The notes below the pieces were generated by a model. It saw only the letters and a list, made by a program, of their open reading frames with translations. It did not search any database and was not told the origin of the DNA. Shown here one piece after another: positions 1 through 6,724 of a stretch of 14,682 nt of DNA; the stretch's first letter is position 1, and every line of letters begins with the position of its first letter. The position numbers and the translations under genes were made by a program. The stretch is from positions 576-15,257 of the forward strand of contig DFSO01000011.1 of NCBI GenBank assembly GCA_002378665.1, written 5' to 3'. This DNA comes from Loktanella sp. UBA3435 (lineage in GTDB: Bacteria > Pseudomonadota > Alphaproteobacteria > Rhodobacterales > Rhodobacteraceae).

Positions 1-689
1 GCCCCTATGGTCAGTTCTACATCTGACAGCCCTGAAATCGCACCTTTCAGATGGTCTCCAGCAATCACAGGTCCGACACCCGCTGGCGTACCCGTCATGA
101 TGAGATCACCTGCTTGAAGATGATAATACTGCGACAGATGGCTGATGATCTCGGGCACGGACCAAACCATGTCTGATATCAGCGCATCTTGTTTGATCTC
201 GTCGTTCACGCTGAGCATGATACGCTGGTCTGACACATCCTCGAAGTTTTCGCGCGGCGTTATCGCGCCAATGACCGCTGAGTTTTCAACGTCTTTACCA
301 AGCGACCACGGCCTGCGGTTGTCTTTGCCATCTTGCTGTCGATCTCGGCGGGTCATGTCCAAACCGCAGGCGTAGCCGTAGACCGCATCCAACGCCCTGC
401 CCGCATTACCCCGAAATACAGGCTTCCCAAGGGCCACAACCAGCTCCATCTCGTAGTGGTAATTGGAAGTGCCTGGCGGATATGGCGCCGTTTGGCCGCT
501 TTGACAGATCGCTTGTGCAGACTTAGTGAAATACCACGGCGCCTCGCGGTCAACCTCACCGCCCATTTCAGCGGCATGGGCCGCATAGTTGCGCCCAACG
601 CAGAAAACACGGTTCACAGGATAGCCTGCGTCGTCACCAACAATTGGTAAGGCATGCAGCTGTGGCGGGTCAAATTTCAGAGTGGTCAT
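1..689 (-). CDS. Fumarylacetoacetate/fumarylpyruvate hydrolase family protein (3' end outside window)
   Basis: A metal-dependent hydrolase of the FAH fold, which cleaves C-C bonds in acylpyruvates such as fumarylpyruvate, an intermediate of aromatic (gentisate) breakdown. The 229 complete codons visible show the family features: FCVGRNYAAHAAEMG at about residues 29-43, the metal-binding pair E80 and E82 in NYHYEMELVVALG, D111 in GLDMTRRD, and the C-terminal MTGTPAGVG loop at about 198-206. Family members of this type are about 230 residues, so only a few codons should be missing. The start is ATG at 689, with GGAGG at 694-698, a little close to the ATG. The gene follows the phoB terminator, so it probably has its own promoter in 690-757. 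The exact substrate is not decidable: fumarylpyruvate hydrolase is the best guess, and other acylpyruvases or 2-keto-3-deoxy sugar-acid lyase relatives are possible. Confidence 0.85.
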   Translation of the reverse strand, partial: MTTLKFDPPQLHALPIVGDDAGYPVNRVFCVGRNYAAHAAEMGGEVDREAPWYFTKSAQAICQSGQTAPYPPGTSNYHYEMELVVALGKPVFRGNAGRALDAVYGYACGLDMTRRDRQQDGKDNRRPWSLGKDVENSAVIGAITPRENFEDVSDQRIMLSVNDEIKQDALISDMVWSVPEIISHLSQYYHLQAGDLIMTGTPAGVGPVIAGDHLKGAISGLSDVELTIG

Positions 690-751
690 CGTACCTCCAT
701 TTTCAGGTCAAGCGCGCGTGGTCATGGTTTCAACTTAAGTGACAGCTTGTG

Positions 752-779
752 AATAAATCCGCCCAATAACAAGGGCGGA
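752..779 (-). terminator. Rho-independent terminator after phoB
   Basis: On the minus strand a perfect 7-bp stem (TCCGCCC pairing with GGGCGGA, 758-779) with an 8-base loop is followed directly by TTTATT. It lies 26 bases beyond the phoB stop codon. It would end the phoR-pst-phoU-phoB transcription unit and separate it from the downstream hydrolase gene. Confidence 0.75.
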
Positions 780-805
780 AATGAACAGCCCAAGGAACAC
801 TAACC

Positions 806-1492
806 TTAACCTAAGGCGTAGCCTGCCCCGCGCACTGTGCGTAACGGATCATCGCCCCCTGCCTGACTTAGCGCTTTGCGCAGTCGGCCAACATGCACAT
901 CAACGGTACGGGTGTCGACATAGACGTCGCGGCCCCAGACACGGTCAAGAAGCGCCTCTCGGGACCAAACACGCCCCGGTTTCTCCATGAATGTCGCGAG
1001 CAAGCGAAACTCGGTTGGGCCGAGTTTTACCTCAGCATCCGCTCGGGTGACACGGTGAGTTTCAGCGTCCAAGGCGATATCACCGTAGGCCAGCACTTGC
1101 CCCACTGTCGCTGGCCGTACACGGCGCAATTGCGCGCGCACGCGGGCCATTAATTCTGCGACAGAGTAAGGTTTCACCACGTAGTCTTCGGCCCCCGTTT
1201 CCAGCCCACGGACCTTGTCGATGTCCTCGGATCGCGCCGACAGCATAATGATCGGGATGCTGCGTGTCTCGCTACGTATTTTCAGTTGGCGGCAGACCTC
1301 GATCCCCGACAGATGCGGCATCATCCAATCAAGCACGATGACATCTGGCGGATCTTCGGCAACGGCCAAAAGTCCAGCTTCCCCATCTTCCGCGCAAGAA
1401 ACCCGGAACCCTTCCGCCTGAAGATTATAGGCGAGAATTTCGCGCTGAGCGGCCTCATCTTCGACCACGAGGATATGAGGTTGCTGTGCCAT
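806..1492 (-). CDS. phoB: Phosphate regulon response regulator PhoB
   Basis: OmpR-family DNA-binding response regulator. When phosphorylated by PhoR under phosphate limitation it binds Pho boxes and activates phosphate-uptake genes. The 228 residues match the usual PhoB length. The receiver domain (about 5-120) has the acidic pocket E11-D12 in VVEDE, the phospho-acceptor D55 in VLDWMMP, the switch residue S85 and the conserved K107 in EDYVVKPY. The winged-helix output domain (about 130-228) has the recognition helix region TRTVDVHVGRLRKAL. The ATG at 1492 lies 8 bases after the phoU stop codon, with an AAGGGAT ribosome-binding site, so it is probably cotranscribed with phoU. It is the last gene of the cluster, unlike E. 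coli where phoB and phoR are adjacent. The tandem Pho boxes before pstS suggest positive autoregulation through the operon. Confidence 0.96.
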   Translation of the reverse strand: MAQQPHILVVEDEAAQREILAYNLQAEGFRVSCAEDGEAGLLAVAEDPPDVIVLDWMMPHLSGIEVCRQLKIRSETRSIPIIMLSARSEDIDKVRGLETGAEDYVVKPYSVAELMARVRAQLRRVRPATVGQVLAYGDIALDAETHRVTRADAEVKLGPTEFRLLATFMEKPGRVWSREALLDRVWGRDVYVDTRTVDVHVGRLRKALSQAGGDDPLRTVRGAGYALG

Positions 1493-1500
1493 CTGATCCC

Positions 1501-2205
1501 TTAAAGCTTTGTCATAAAGGCAGTCTTGTCGCCTTTGGGCCGCGCTTCGTCAGGCAATTCACCTGTGATCTGATAGATCAGTTGTTCGGCCATGTTAGTC
1601 ACCAAGTCGCCCATGCGCTCGACGTTTTTCGCCATGAAATGCAGGTGCATACAGGCGGTAATATTGCGGGGATCTTCCATCATGAACGTCAGAAATTCGC
1701 GGAACAGTGCGTTGTACATTTGGTCGACTTCATGGTCATGTTGGCGCACGTTTTCGGCCAATTCCACGTCGCCACGTAGATAAGCGTCGAGCATGTCTTT
1801 GAGCATCGTCTGCACTTCGCGGGCCATACGGCGCAGTGCTGCGTCAGAGCCGCTAATCTGGGGCATGTCCACGAGGGTTGCCGTGCGCTTGGCCATGTTC
1901 TTGGCATAGTCGCCGATCCGCTCAAGGCTAGCCGCGATCCGCATCACGGTCAGGATCGCACGCAGGTCTTTGGACACAGGCGCACGCAGGGCGATCACAC
2001 GGGCCGCCTCCTCGTTGATCTGTAACTCAAGCGCGTCGATTTGTTTGTCAGCCGCGCGGACTTTTTCGGCCAGTTCCAGATCGCGGGTTTCCAAGGATGT
2101 CACAGCCGACATGATGGCGTTTTCTACCATGCCACCCATTTTGACCACAAGGGTCTGGATGGCCTCTAGGTCGCGGTCGTAAGCGGAAGAAATATGTTGC
2201 GTCAT
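1501..2205 (-). CDS. phoU: Phosphate signalling protein PhoU
   Basis: Cytoplasmic peripheral protein that links the state of the Pst transporter to PhoR and keeps the Pho regulon off when phosphate is plentiful. The 234-residue helical protein has the expected tandem three-helix repeats, each with the family metal-binding E..D motif: ERIGD at residues 95-99 in the first repeat and ERMGD at 196-200 in the second. The frame is open further upstream, but the ATG at 2205 is preferred: it opens the typical MTQHISSAYDRDLEAI sequence, has AAGGAT overlapping the pstB stop, and avoids a long overlap with pstB. It sits 10 bases after pstB and 8 bases before phoB, in the conserved pst operon order. Confidence 0.96.
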   Translation of the reverse strand: MTQHISSAYDRDLEAIQTLVVKMGGMVENAIMSAVTSLETRDLELAEKVRAADKQIDALELQINEEAARVIALRAPVSKDLRAILTVMRIAASLERIGDYAKNMAKRTATLVDMPQISGSDAALRRMAREVQTMLKDMLDAYLRGDVELAENVRQHDHEVDQMYNALFREFLTFMMEDPRNITACMHLHFMAKNVERMGDLVTNMAEQLIYQITGELPDEARPKGDKTAFMTKL

Positions 2206-2215
2206 AATGCGATCC

Positions 2216-2992
2216 TTAACCGATCCGACCAGAGATATAGCTCTCTGTGCGCGGGTTTTCTGGGTTGGTGAAAATCTTGGTCGTATCATCATATTCCACA
2301 AGGTTGCCCAAGTGAAAGAAGGCAGTTTTCTGACTGACCCGCGCGGCTTGCTGCATCGAGTGGGTCACGATAACCACGCTAAACGATTGGCGCAATTCGT
2401 CGATCAATTCCTCCACCTGTGCCGTGGCTATTGGATCAAGCGCCGAGCAAGGCTCGTCCATCAGCAGGATTTCAGGCGCGGTTGCAATGGCGCGGGCGAT
2501 GCAAAGGCGTTGCTGTTGACCACCAGAAAGTCCTGTTCCCGGGCTATTAAGGCGGTCCTTGGCTTCGTTCCAAAGGGCGGCCTTGCGCAACGCGTTCTCG
2601 ACGATTTCGTCCAGCTCGGCTTTGTTGCGGGCTAACCCGTGAATTTTCGGGCCATATGCCACGTTGTCATAGATCGACTTTGGAAATGGGTTCGGCTTTT
2701 GGAACACCATGCCTACCTTGGCGCGGAGCTGTACAGGGTCGACCTTGGGATTATAGATGTCTTCGTTGTCGATTTTGATCTCGCCCGTCACGCGGCAGAT
2801 ATCAATCGTGTCGTTCATCCTGTTCAGGCAACGCAAAAACGTGGATTTGCCGCAACCCGAAGGCCCGATAAAGGCGGTTACAGTTTTATCGGCAATTTCA
2901 ACGTCCACGTCTTTGATCGCATGGTTGTCGCCGTAATAGACCTGAACGCCCTTGGCCGAAATTTTGGAATTTTGCATGTGTGTATCTTTCAT
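2216..2992 (-). CDS. pstB: Phosphate ABC transporter ATP-binding protein PstB
   Basis: ATPase subunit that powers phosphate import through PstC and PstA. The 258 residues carry all the ABC motifs: Walker A GPSGCGKST (43-51), Q-loop Q98 in FQKPNPFP (a PstB-typical sequence), signature LSGGQQQR (155-162), Walker B ILLMDEP with catalytic E180, and the switch histidine H211 in VTHSM. The C-terminus FTNPENPRTESYISGRIG is characteristic of PstB. The chosen ATG at 2992 lies 3 bases after the pstA stop. A second ATG five codons later (2977) is possible, since neither has a strong, well-spaced ribosome-binding site. Tight spacing suggests translation is coupled to pstA. Confidence 0.96.
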   Translation of the reverse strand: MKDTHMQNSKISAKGVQVYYGDNHAIKDVDVEIADKTVTAFIGPSGCGKSTFLRCLNRMNDTIDICRVTGEIKIDNEDIYNPKVDPVQLRAKVGMVFQKPNPFPKSIYDNVAYGPKIHGLARNKAELDEIVENALRKAALWNEAKDRLNSPGTGLSGGQQQRLCIARAIATAPEILLMDEPCSALDPIATAQVEELIDELRQSFSVVIVTHSMQQAARVSQKTAFFHLGNLVEYDDTTKIFTNPENPRTESYISGRIG

Positions 2993-2995
2993 AGC

Positions 2996-4318
2996 CTACC
3001 ACCGACGCTCGAACTTGCGGCGCAAGAAGATCGTGACTGCGTTCATGATCAGAAGGAAAATAAGGAGAGTAATAATCGCGCCAGAGGCCCGCTCAACAAA
3101 GCCAGGATCGGCACGTTGGGTCCAGTTAAAGACCTGCACTGGTAGCGCAGTAGACGCCTCGCCAAAGAGGCCTGCATCTGGCGTGTAAGCCGCAGGATAT
3201 TCCCGCACAAAGGCCACCATCCCGATCAGCAATAGCGGTGCGGTTTCGCCCAAAGCTTGGCCCAAACCGATGATGACGCCCGTCAGAATCCCCGGTGCCG
3301 CGAGAGGCAGCACGTGGTGGAACAACGATTGCATCTTTGATGCCCCTACCCCCAATGCCGCGTCGCGGATCGATGGTGGTACGGATTTCAGAGCGGCGCG
3401 TGCGGGGATGATGATGCGCGGCAATGTCATCAGAGACAGAACCAAACCGCCGACAAGTGGCGAGGATTGGTTGAACTCCATGAAGTTGATGAAGATCGCC
3501 AAACCCAAGATACCGTAAACGATGGACGGAACAGCTGCGAGGTTCGAGATGTTCACCTCGATGAGGTCGGTCCAGCGGTTCTTGGGCGCGAATTCTTCGA
3601 GATAAATGCTGGCGGCGACCCCAATCGGCAGCGAGACTACAAGCACAATGATCATCATATAAAGCGAGCCCAAGATCGCCACGCCCAGACCTGCGGCTTC
3701 GGGCCGTTGATCAGAGGCATCGGGGTTGGTCAGGAACGCCCAGTTGAATTTTGTGTGTACAATATCGGCGTCCGCCAAGGCCTGTGCCAGTGCCAGTTCT
3801 TCGGGTGAAGTGTTGCTATCAAGAGCCGCACTTTCCATCGTCACGCGGCCCTTGAAGTAGCCATCGGTGCGGCCATTCATCAGCAGATCAAGTGTCACCT
3901 CCTGGCCAATCAAATCTGGGTTGGCAAGAATGTGGTCGCGGATAGTGGCGGCCGCTTCTTTTGAGAGCATACCACCTATATCCTTGGTGCTCAGCTCTGT
4001 TGCGATACCTGTCGCAGCAACCGTATCGGTCAGCCCTTGGTTTAGGATCTTGGCATAGCCAATCGTTGTGACCTTTTTCATCACATCGATGTCGCGGACG
4101 CCAGATTTGTCGAGCTTATCTTCGGGCAACTGGACTGTGACTGTCGCATAGGTTTGTTTGAACGCCGATGCGCCAGTGCCAATAACAGAAGTCAGCAATG
4201 TGACCAGTGCCAACATTGACACGATGATCGCCGCAAAACCGTAGGTCTTAAACCGCTTTTCGGCAGCGTTCCGTTTCTTTGTCCGCGCATCAACTTTGAG
4301 CAAGGATTTATGGGTCAT
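2996..4318 (-). CDS. pstA: Phosphate ABC transporter permease PstA, with long N-terminal domain
   Basis: Inner-membrane permease that forms the phosphate channel with PstC. At 440 residues it is much longer than E. coli PstA (about 300). After a charged cytoplasmic N-terminus and a first membrane helix (about 28-50) there is a largely soluble segment of about 150 residues (55-205), expected in the periplasm and matching the DUF3333-type N-terminal region known in alphaproteobacterial PstA. The transport core follows from about 210 with several hydrophobic helices and the EAA-type coupling loop around 317-350 (IRDAALGVGASKMQ to GLGQALGETAPLL). The start overlaps the pstC stop by four bases (ATGA), a classic sign of translational coupling. 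Confidence 0.94.
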   Translation of the reverse strand: MTHKSLLKVDARTKKRNAAEKRFKTYGFAAIIVSMLALVTLLTSVIGTGASAFKQTYATVTVQLPEDKLDKSGVRDIDVMKKVTTIGYAKILNQGLTDTVAATGIATELSTKDIGGMLSKEAAATIRDHILANPDLIGQEVTLDLLMNGRTDGYFKGRVTMESAALDSNTSPEELALAQALADADIVHTKFNWAFLTNPDASDQRPEAAGLGVAILGSLYMMIIVLVVSLPIGVAASIYLEEFAPKNRWTDLIEVNISNLAAVPSIVYGILGLAIFINFMEFNQSSPLVGGLVLSLMTLPRIIIPARAALKSVPPSIRDAALGVGASKMQSLFHHVLPLAAPGILTGVIIGLGQALGETAPLLLIGMVAFVREYPAAYTPDAGLFGEASTALPVQVFNWTQRADPGFVERASGAIITLLIFLLIMNAVTIFLRRKFERRW

Positions 4319-5502
4319 TCGTACTGCTCCCGATATTTGCGCACGATGTAGAGAGCCAACACGTTCAGCATGAGCGTGATAGCAAAAAGAGTAAGGCCAA
4401 GCGCAAAAGCCACGAGGGTTTCTGGGCTGGCGAAGTCTGTGTCGCCCGTAAGCTGGCTTACGATTTTGACGGTGACCGTGGTCATCGCCTCAAACGGGTT
4501 CATCGACATACGGGCCGCGGCCCCTGCCCCCAGAACCACGATCATGGTCTCTCCAATGGCGCGGGACGCGGCCAAAAGGATCGCCCCCACAATACCCGGT
4601 AGTGCGGCTGGAATGACGACCTGACGGATGGTCTCGGATTTGGTCGCCCCTAAGCCCAGCGATCCGTCACGCATCGCTTGTGGTACTGCGTTGATAATGT
4701 CGTCGGACAATGACGACACGAAAGGGATCAACATCACGCCCATCACGAGGCCTGCTGTCATCACACTTGATGCGCTGTCGCCAAAACCCATCGGCTGCGA
4801 AAAGTGATCGCGCAGGAATGGGCCGACGGTGATCAGCGCAAAAAGACCGTAAACAATGGTCGGGATTCCTGCGAGAATTTCAATCGCGGGCTTGGCGACT
4901 GACCGCATTCGGCGGCTTGCGTATTCCGATAAATAAATCGCGGCGAACAGCCCGATTGGCACGGCAAAAGCCAAGGCAATCAAGCTGATATAAAATGTGC
5001 CCCAAAGCAGCGGGATGATCCCAAGTGCAGAGTTTCCACGAAAGTTTGGCGACCATTCTGTCGAGAAAAAGAAAGCCTTCCAATCATATTGCGCAAAGAA
5101 ATGGCGTGTCTCAAACAACATCGAAAGCACGATGCCGATAGTGGTGAGGATCGCCACGGCCGAGGCTGCAATGAGCACAAGCTTGATCCATGCCTCCGCA
5201 TAGCGACGCGCCCGAAATTCTGGCGTAATTCGCGCGATCGAATAGGCAAAGCCGAAGATGGCGACCGCCAAAACAATCCATGGCAACAGACTGCCTAAAC
5301 TGCTGACCATGAGGCCTATGAGCACAGCAACGGACGTCGGGATAATGACCGAGAGCGCAGTGTTAAGGCCATATTGACGTGGCAAGGAGGACAAGGTTCG
5401 CGCGTCTCCGCCAGAGACAGAGACCGCACGCCGCGACGCAATCATAAAACCGAAAACCGCGAGCAGCGCGGAGACAATCAAAGGCACATAGAGTGGCAGC
5501 AT
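4315..5502 (-). CDS. pstC: Phosphate ABC transporter permease PstC, extended form
   Basis: Inner-membrane permease partner of PstA. The core has the PstC sequence LAGIPTIVYGLFAL (210-223) and an EAA coupling loop at about 275-322 (MRDGSLGLGATKSE to AASRAIGETM). At 395 residues it exceeds E. coli PstC (about 319). The extra N-terminal part holds about three more hydrophobic segments (roughly 1-20, 48-67 and 72-92) ahead of the helix at 107-130 that would be the first in the short form. The start is ATG at 5502, with only a weak AGAAAG-like ribosome-binding site. Between it and pstS lies a strong hairpin, which suggests that permease expression is set below that of pstS. The C-terminus overlaps the pstA start by four bases. 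Confidence 0.94.
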   Translation of the reverse strand: MLPLYVPLIVSALLAVFGFMIASRRAVSVSGGDARTLSSLPRQYGLNTALSVIIPTSVAVLIGLMVSSLGSLLPWIVLAVAIFGFAYSIARITPEFRARRYAEAWIKLVLIAASAVAILTTIGIVLSMLFETRHFFAQYDWKAFFFSTEWSPNFRGNSALGIIPLLWGTFYISLIALAFAVPIGLFAAIYLSEYASRRMRSVAKPAIEILAGIPTIVYGLFALITVGPFLRDHFSQPMGFGDSASSVMTAGLVMGVMLIPFVSSLSDDIINAVPQAMRDGSLGLGATKSETIRQVVIPAALPGIVGAILLAASRAIGETMIVVLGAGAAARMSMNPFEAMTTVTVKIVSQLTGDTDFASPETLVAFALGLTLFAITLMLNVLALYIVRKYREQYE

Positions 5503-5519
5503 TTATGGGTCTTTCTGTT

Positions 5520-5553
5520 AAAATAGTGAGGCGAACGTTTGCCCGCCCCACTA
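5520..5553 (-). terminator. Hairpin and T-run between pstS and pstC (attenuator or partial terminator)
   Basis: On the minus strand TAGTGGGGCG (5553-5544) pairs with CGCCTCACTA (5533-5524), 10 base pairs including one G-T, around a 10-base loop, followed at once by TTTT. It begins about 10 bases after the pstS stop codon. The layout is that of a Rho-independent terminator. Because pstC, pstA, pstB, phoU and phoB follow in the same direction, partial termination or 3'-end protection of a pstS-only mRNA is the likely role. Confidence 0.65.
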
Positions 5554-5563
5554 CCTGTCTGTT

Positions 5564-6601
5564 TTAGTTTGCGGACATCAGTACGGCGTCTGTAACGGTT
5601 GCCTGTACTTCGGCCAGCTCTGGGTCAGATACCAGACCGTATTCCGCCAAAGGACCATCTGGACCCGCAATATCGTCGGAGACAAAGAAGTCCGCGAAGT
5701 CCTGCAATCCGGGGATCAAATCAAGGTGTGCTGCTTTGATGTAAAAGTAGAGCGGACGCGACACTGGGTAATCGCCAGATGCGATGCTGTCAGTTGTAGG
5801 CACCACACCCGACATTGTCGCGACTTGCAACTTGTCAGTGTTGTTTTCGTAGAATGCGAGGCCAAAGACGCCGATGCCGTTTGCATCAGCCTGAATGCGG
5901 GCCAATGTCTCGGTGTAGTCGCCGTCAACGTCGACCGAGCGGCCATCGGTGCGGATAATCATACAAGTGGCTTCTGCTGCTTTCTCGTCGCCGCCGTTTG
6001 CCGCCGCAATCACTTCCAACGCGCCCGCCTCTTCACAGCCTGCAAGTATCACTTTTTCCTCAAACACTTCGCGTGTGCCGTGCTTTGTTCCTGGAATAAA
6101 CGCTTGGATTGGCTGCGCTGGGAATGCTGGGTTCACTTGGTCCCAAGTTGTGTTCGGGTTTGCAACCAAAGCACCGTCAACAACGATCTGGGCCGCCAAA
6201 GCATTGTACCAATCAGCTGGTGTAAACGCGAAGTGGTTGCCGTCGATACCCGATGCAAACACAATGCCATCATAGCCAATGCGCACTTCGACGATGTCTG
6301 TCACGCCTGCATCGGCACAAGCTGCAAGTTCGCTGTCTTTGATCTGACGTGATGCGTTTGCGATGTCGATTGTGTTTTCGCCAACGCCTTCGCAAAAGCG
6401 CTTTAACCCTGCGGAAGAGCCGCCAGATTCAACAACAGGTGTTGGGTAGTCAAAGTTCTCGCCAAAGAGTTCAGCCACGATGGATGCATATGGTAAAACA
6501 GTGGAAGAGCCTGCCACCTGCACGTTGTCACGCGCCATGGCGCAAGTTGATGTGATCGCAGCAATTGCGATTGTGGATGCGGTCAGTTTCAAGATCGACA
6601 A
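5564..6601 (-). CDS. pstS: Periplasmic phosphate-binding protein PstS
   Basis: High-affinity phosphate-binding protein that delivers phosphate to PstCA. I choose TTG at 6601, giving 345 residues, because GGGGGA lies 6 bases upstream and the protein then opens with a clean signal peptide: a lysine near the start, a hydrophobic stretch, and a cleavage site after CAMA at residue 23. An in-frame TTG nine codons earlier (6628) would put the ribosome-binding site inside the gene. The mature protein begins RDNVQVAGSSTVLPYASIVAE, with the phosphate-loop segments AGSSTVLP and VESGGSSAGLKRFCEGVGENTIDIANASR typical of PstS. Pho boxes at 6679-6718 point to strong induction by PhoB. A hairpin follows the stop codon. 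Codon choice, rich in GCA, GCT and AAC, fits high expression. Confidence 0.95.
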   Translation of the reverse strand: MSILKLTASTIAIAAITSTCAMARDNVQVAGSSTVLPYASIVAELFGENFDYPTPVVESGGSSAGLKRFCEGVGENTIDIANASRQIKDSELAACADAGVTDIVEVRIGYDGIVFASGIDGNHFAFTPADWYNALAAQIVVDGALVANPNTTWDQVNPAFPAQPIQAFIPGTKHGTREVFEEKVILAGCEEAGALEVIAAANGGDEKAAEATCMIIRTDGRSVDVDGDYTETLARIQADANGIGVFGLAFYENNTDKLQVATMSGVVPTTDSIASGDYPVSRPLYFYIKAAHLDLIPGLQDFADFFVSDDIAGPDGPLAEYGLVSDPELAEVQATVTDAVLMSAN

Positions 6602-6607
6602 AGGATA

Positions 6608-6613
6608 TCCCCC
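6608..6613 (-). promoter_or_regulatory. Ribosome-binding site that decides the pstS TTG start
   Basis: GGGGGA on the minus strand lies 6 bases upstream of TTG 6601. No comparable site precedes the upstream TTG at 6628, so this site places translation initiation at 6601. Confidence 0.55.
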
Positions 6614-6627
6614 AAAATTGTCAGTCA

Positions 6628-6656
6628 ATCGAAGTGCACCCTATGCGCGCTTCGAT
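6628..6656 (-). promoter_or_regulatory. Leader hairpin upstream of pstS
   Basis: A perfect 7-bp inverted repeat, ATCGAAG (6656-6650) and CTTCGAT (6634-6628), surrounds a 15-base loop in which GCA and TGC can add three more pairs. It sits between the Pho boxes and the pstS ribosome-binding site. If transcription starts about where the Pho boxes predict, the stem would lie at the very 5' end of the mRNA, a position where hairpins are known to stabilise transcripts. The role is inferred. Confidence 0.4.
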
Positions 6657-6678
6657 GCCACAGACCTATGTGACGCTC

Positions 6679-6718
6679 ACAAAGCTTTTGTGACACAATT
6701 GTAAGAGTTTTGTGACAG
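6679..6718 (-). promoter_or_regulatory. Tandem Pho boxes (PhoB sites) of the pst operon
   Basis: Reading the minus strand, four 7-base units are spaced exactly 11 bases apart: CTGTCAC (6718-6712), CTCTTAC (6707-6701), GTGTCAC (6696-6690) and GCTTTGT (6685-6679), separated by AAAA, AATT and AAAA. This matches the Pho box architecture of 7-bp direct repeats with 4-bp AT-rich spacers (E. coli unit CTGTCAT). Units 1 and 3 are strong, unit 2 moderate and unit 4 weak. Just downstream, CATAGG (6670-6665) could serve as a poor -10, as usual for PhoB-activated promoters that lack a -35 element. Confidence 0.8.
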
Positions 6719-6724
6719 TCTGGG

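Noticed and set aside
739..745. CTGTCAC on the minus strand upstream of the FAH-family gene, resembling a Pho box unit
   Set aside because: A single unit only: the flanking 7-mers at 11-base spacing (TTATTCA and GTTGAAA) do not match, so a functional Pho box is not supported.
804..816. Palindrome CCTTA-ACC-TAAGG at the phoB stop codon
   Set aside because: The loop is only three bases and there is no T-run; the hairpin at 758-779 is a much better terminator.
2639..3145. 168-codon plus-strand frame across the pstB and pstA junction
   Set aside because: Overlaps two well-supported genes on the other strand and has no family resemblance or start signal.
5726..6352. 208-codon open frame on the plus strand opposite pstS
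   Set aside because: Antisense shadow of a clearly conserved gene; the product is rich in Cys, His and Arg, with no recognisable domain and no ribosome-binding site.
6579..6601. PstS signal sequence as a lipoprotein signal (cysteine at residue 20)
   Set aside because: The residues before the cysteine (TST) do not fit a lipobox, and CAMA followed by RDN is a normal signal peptidase I site.
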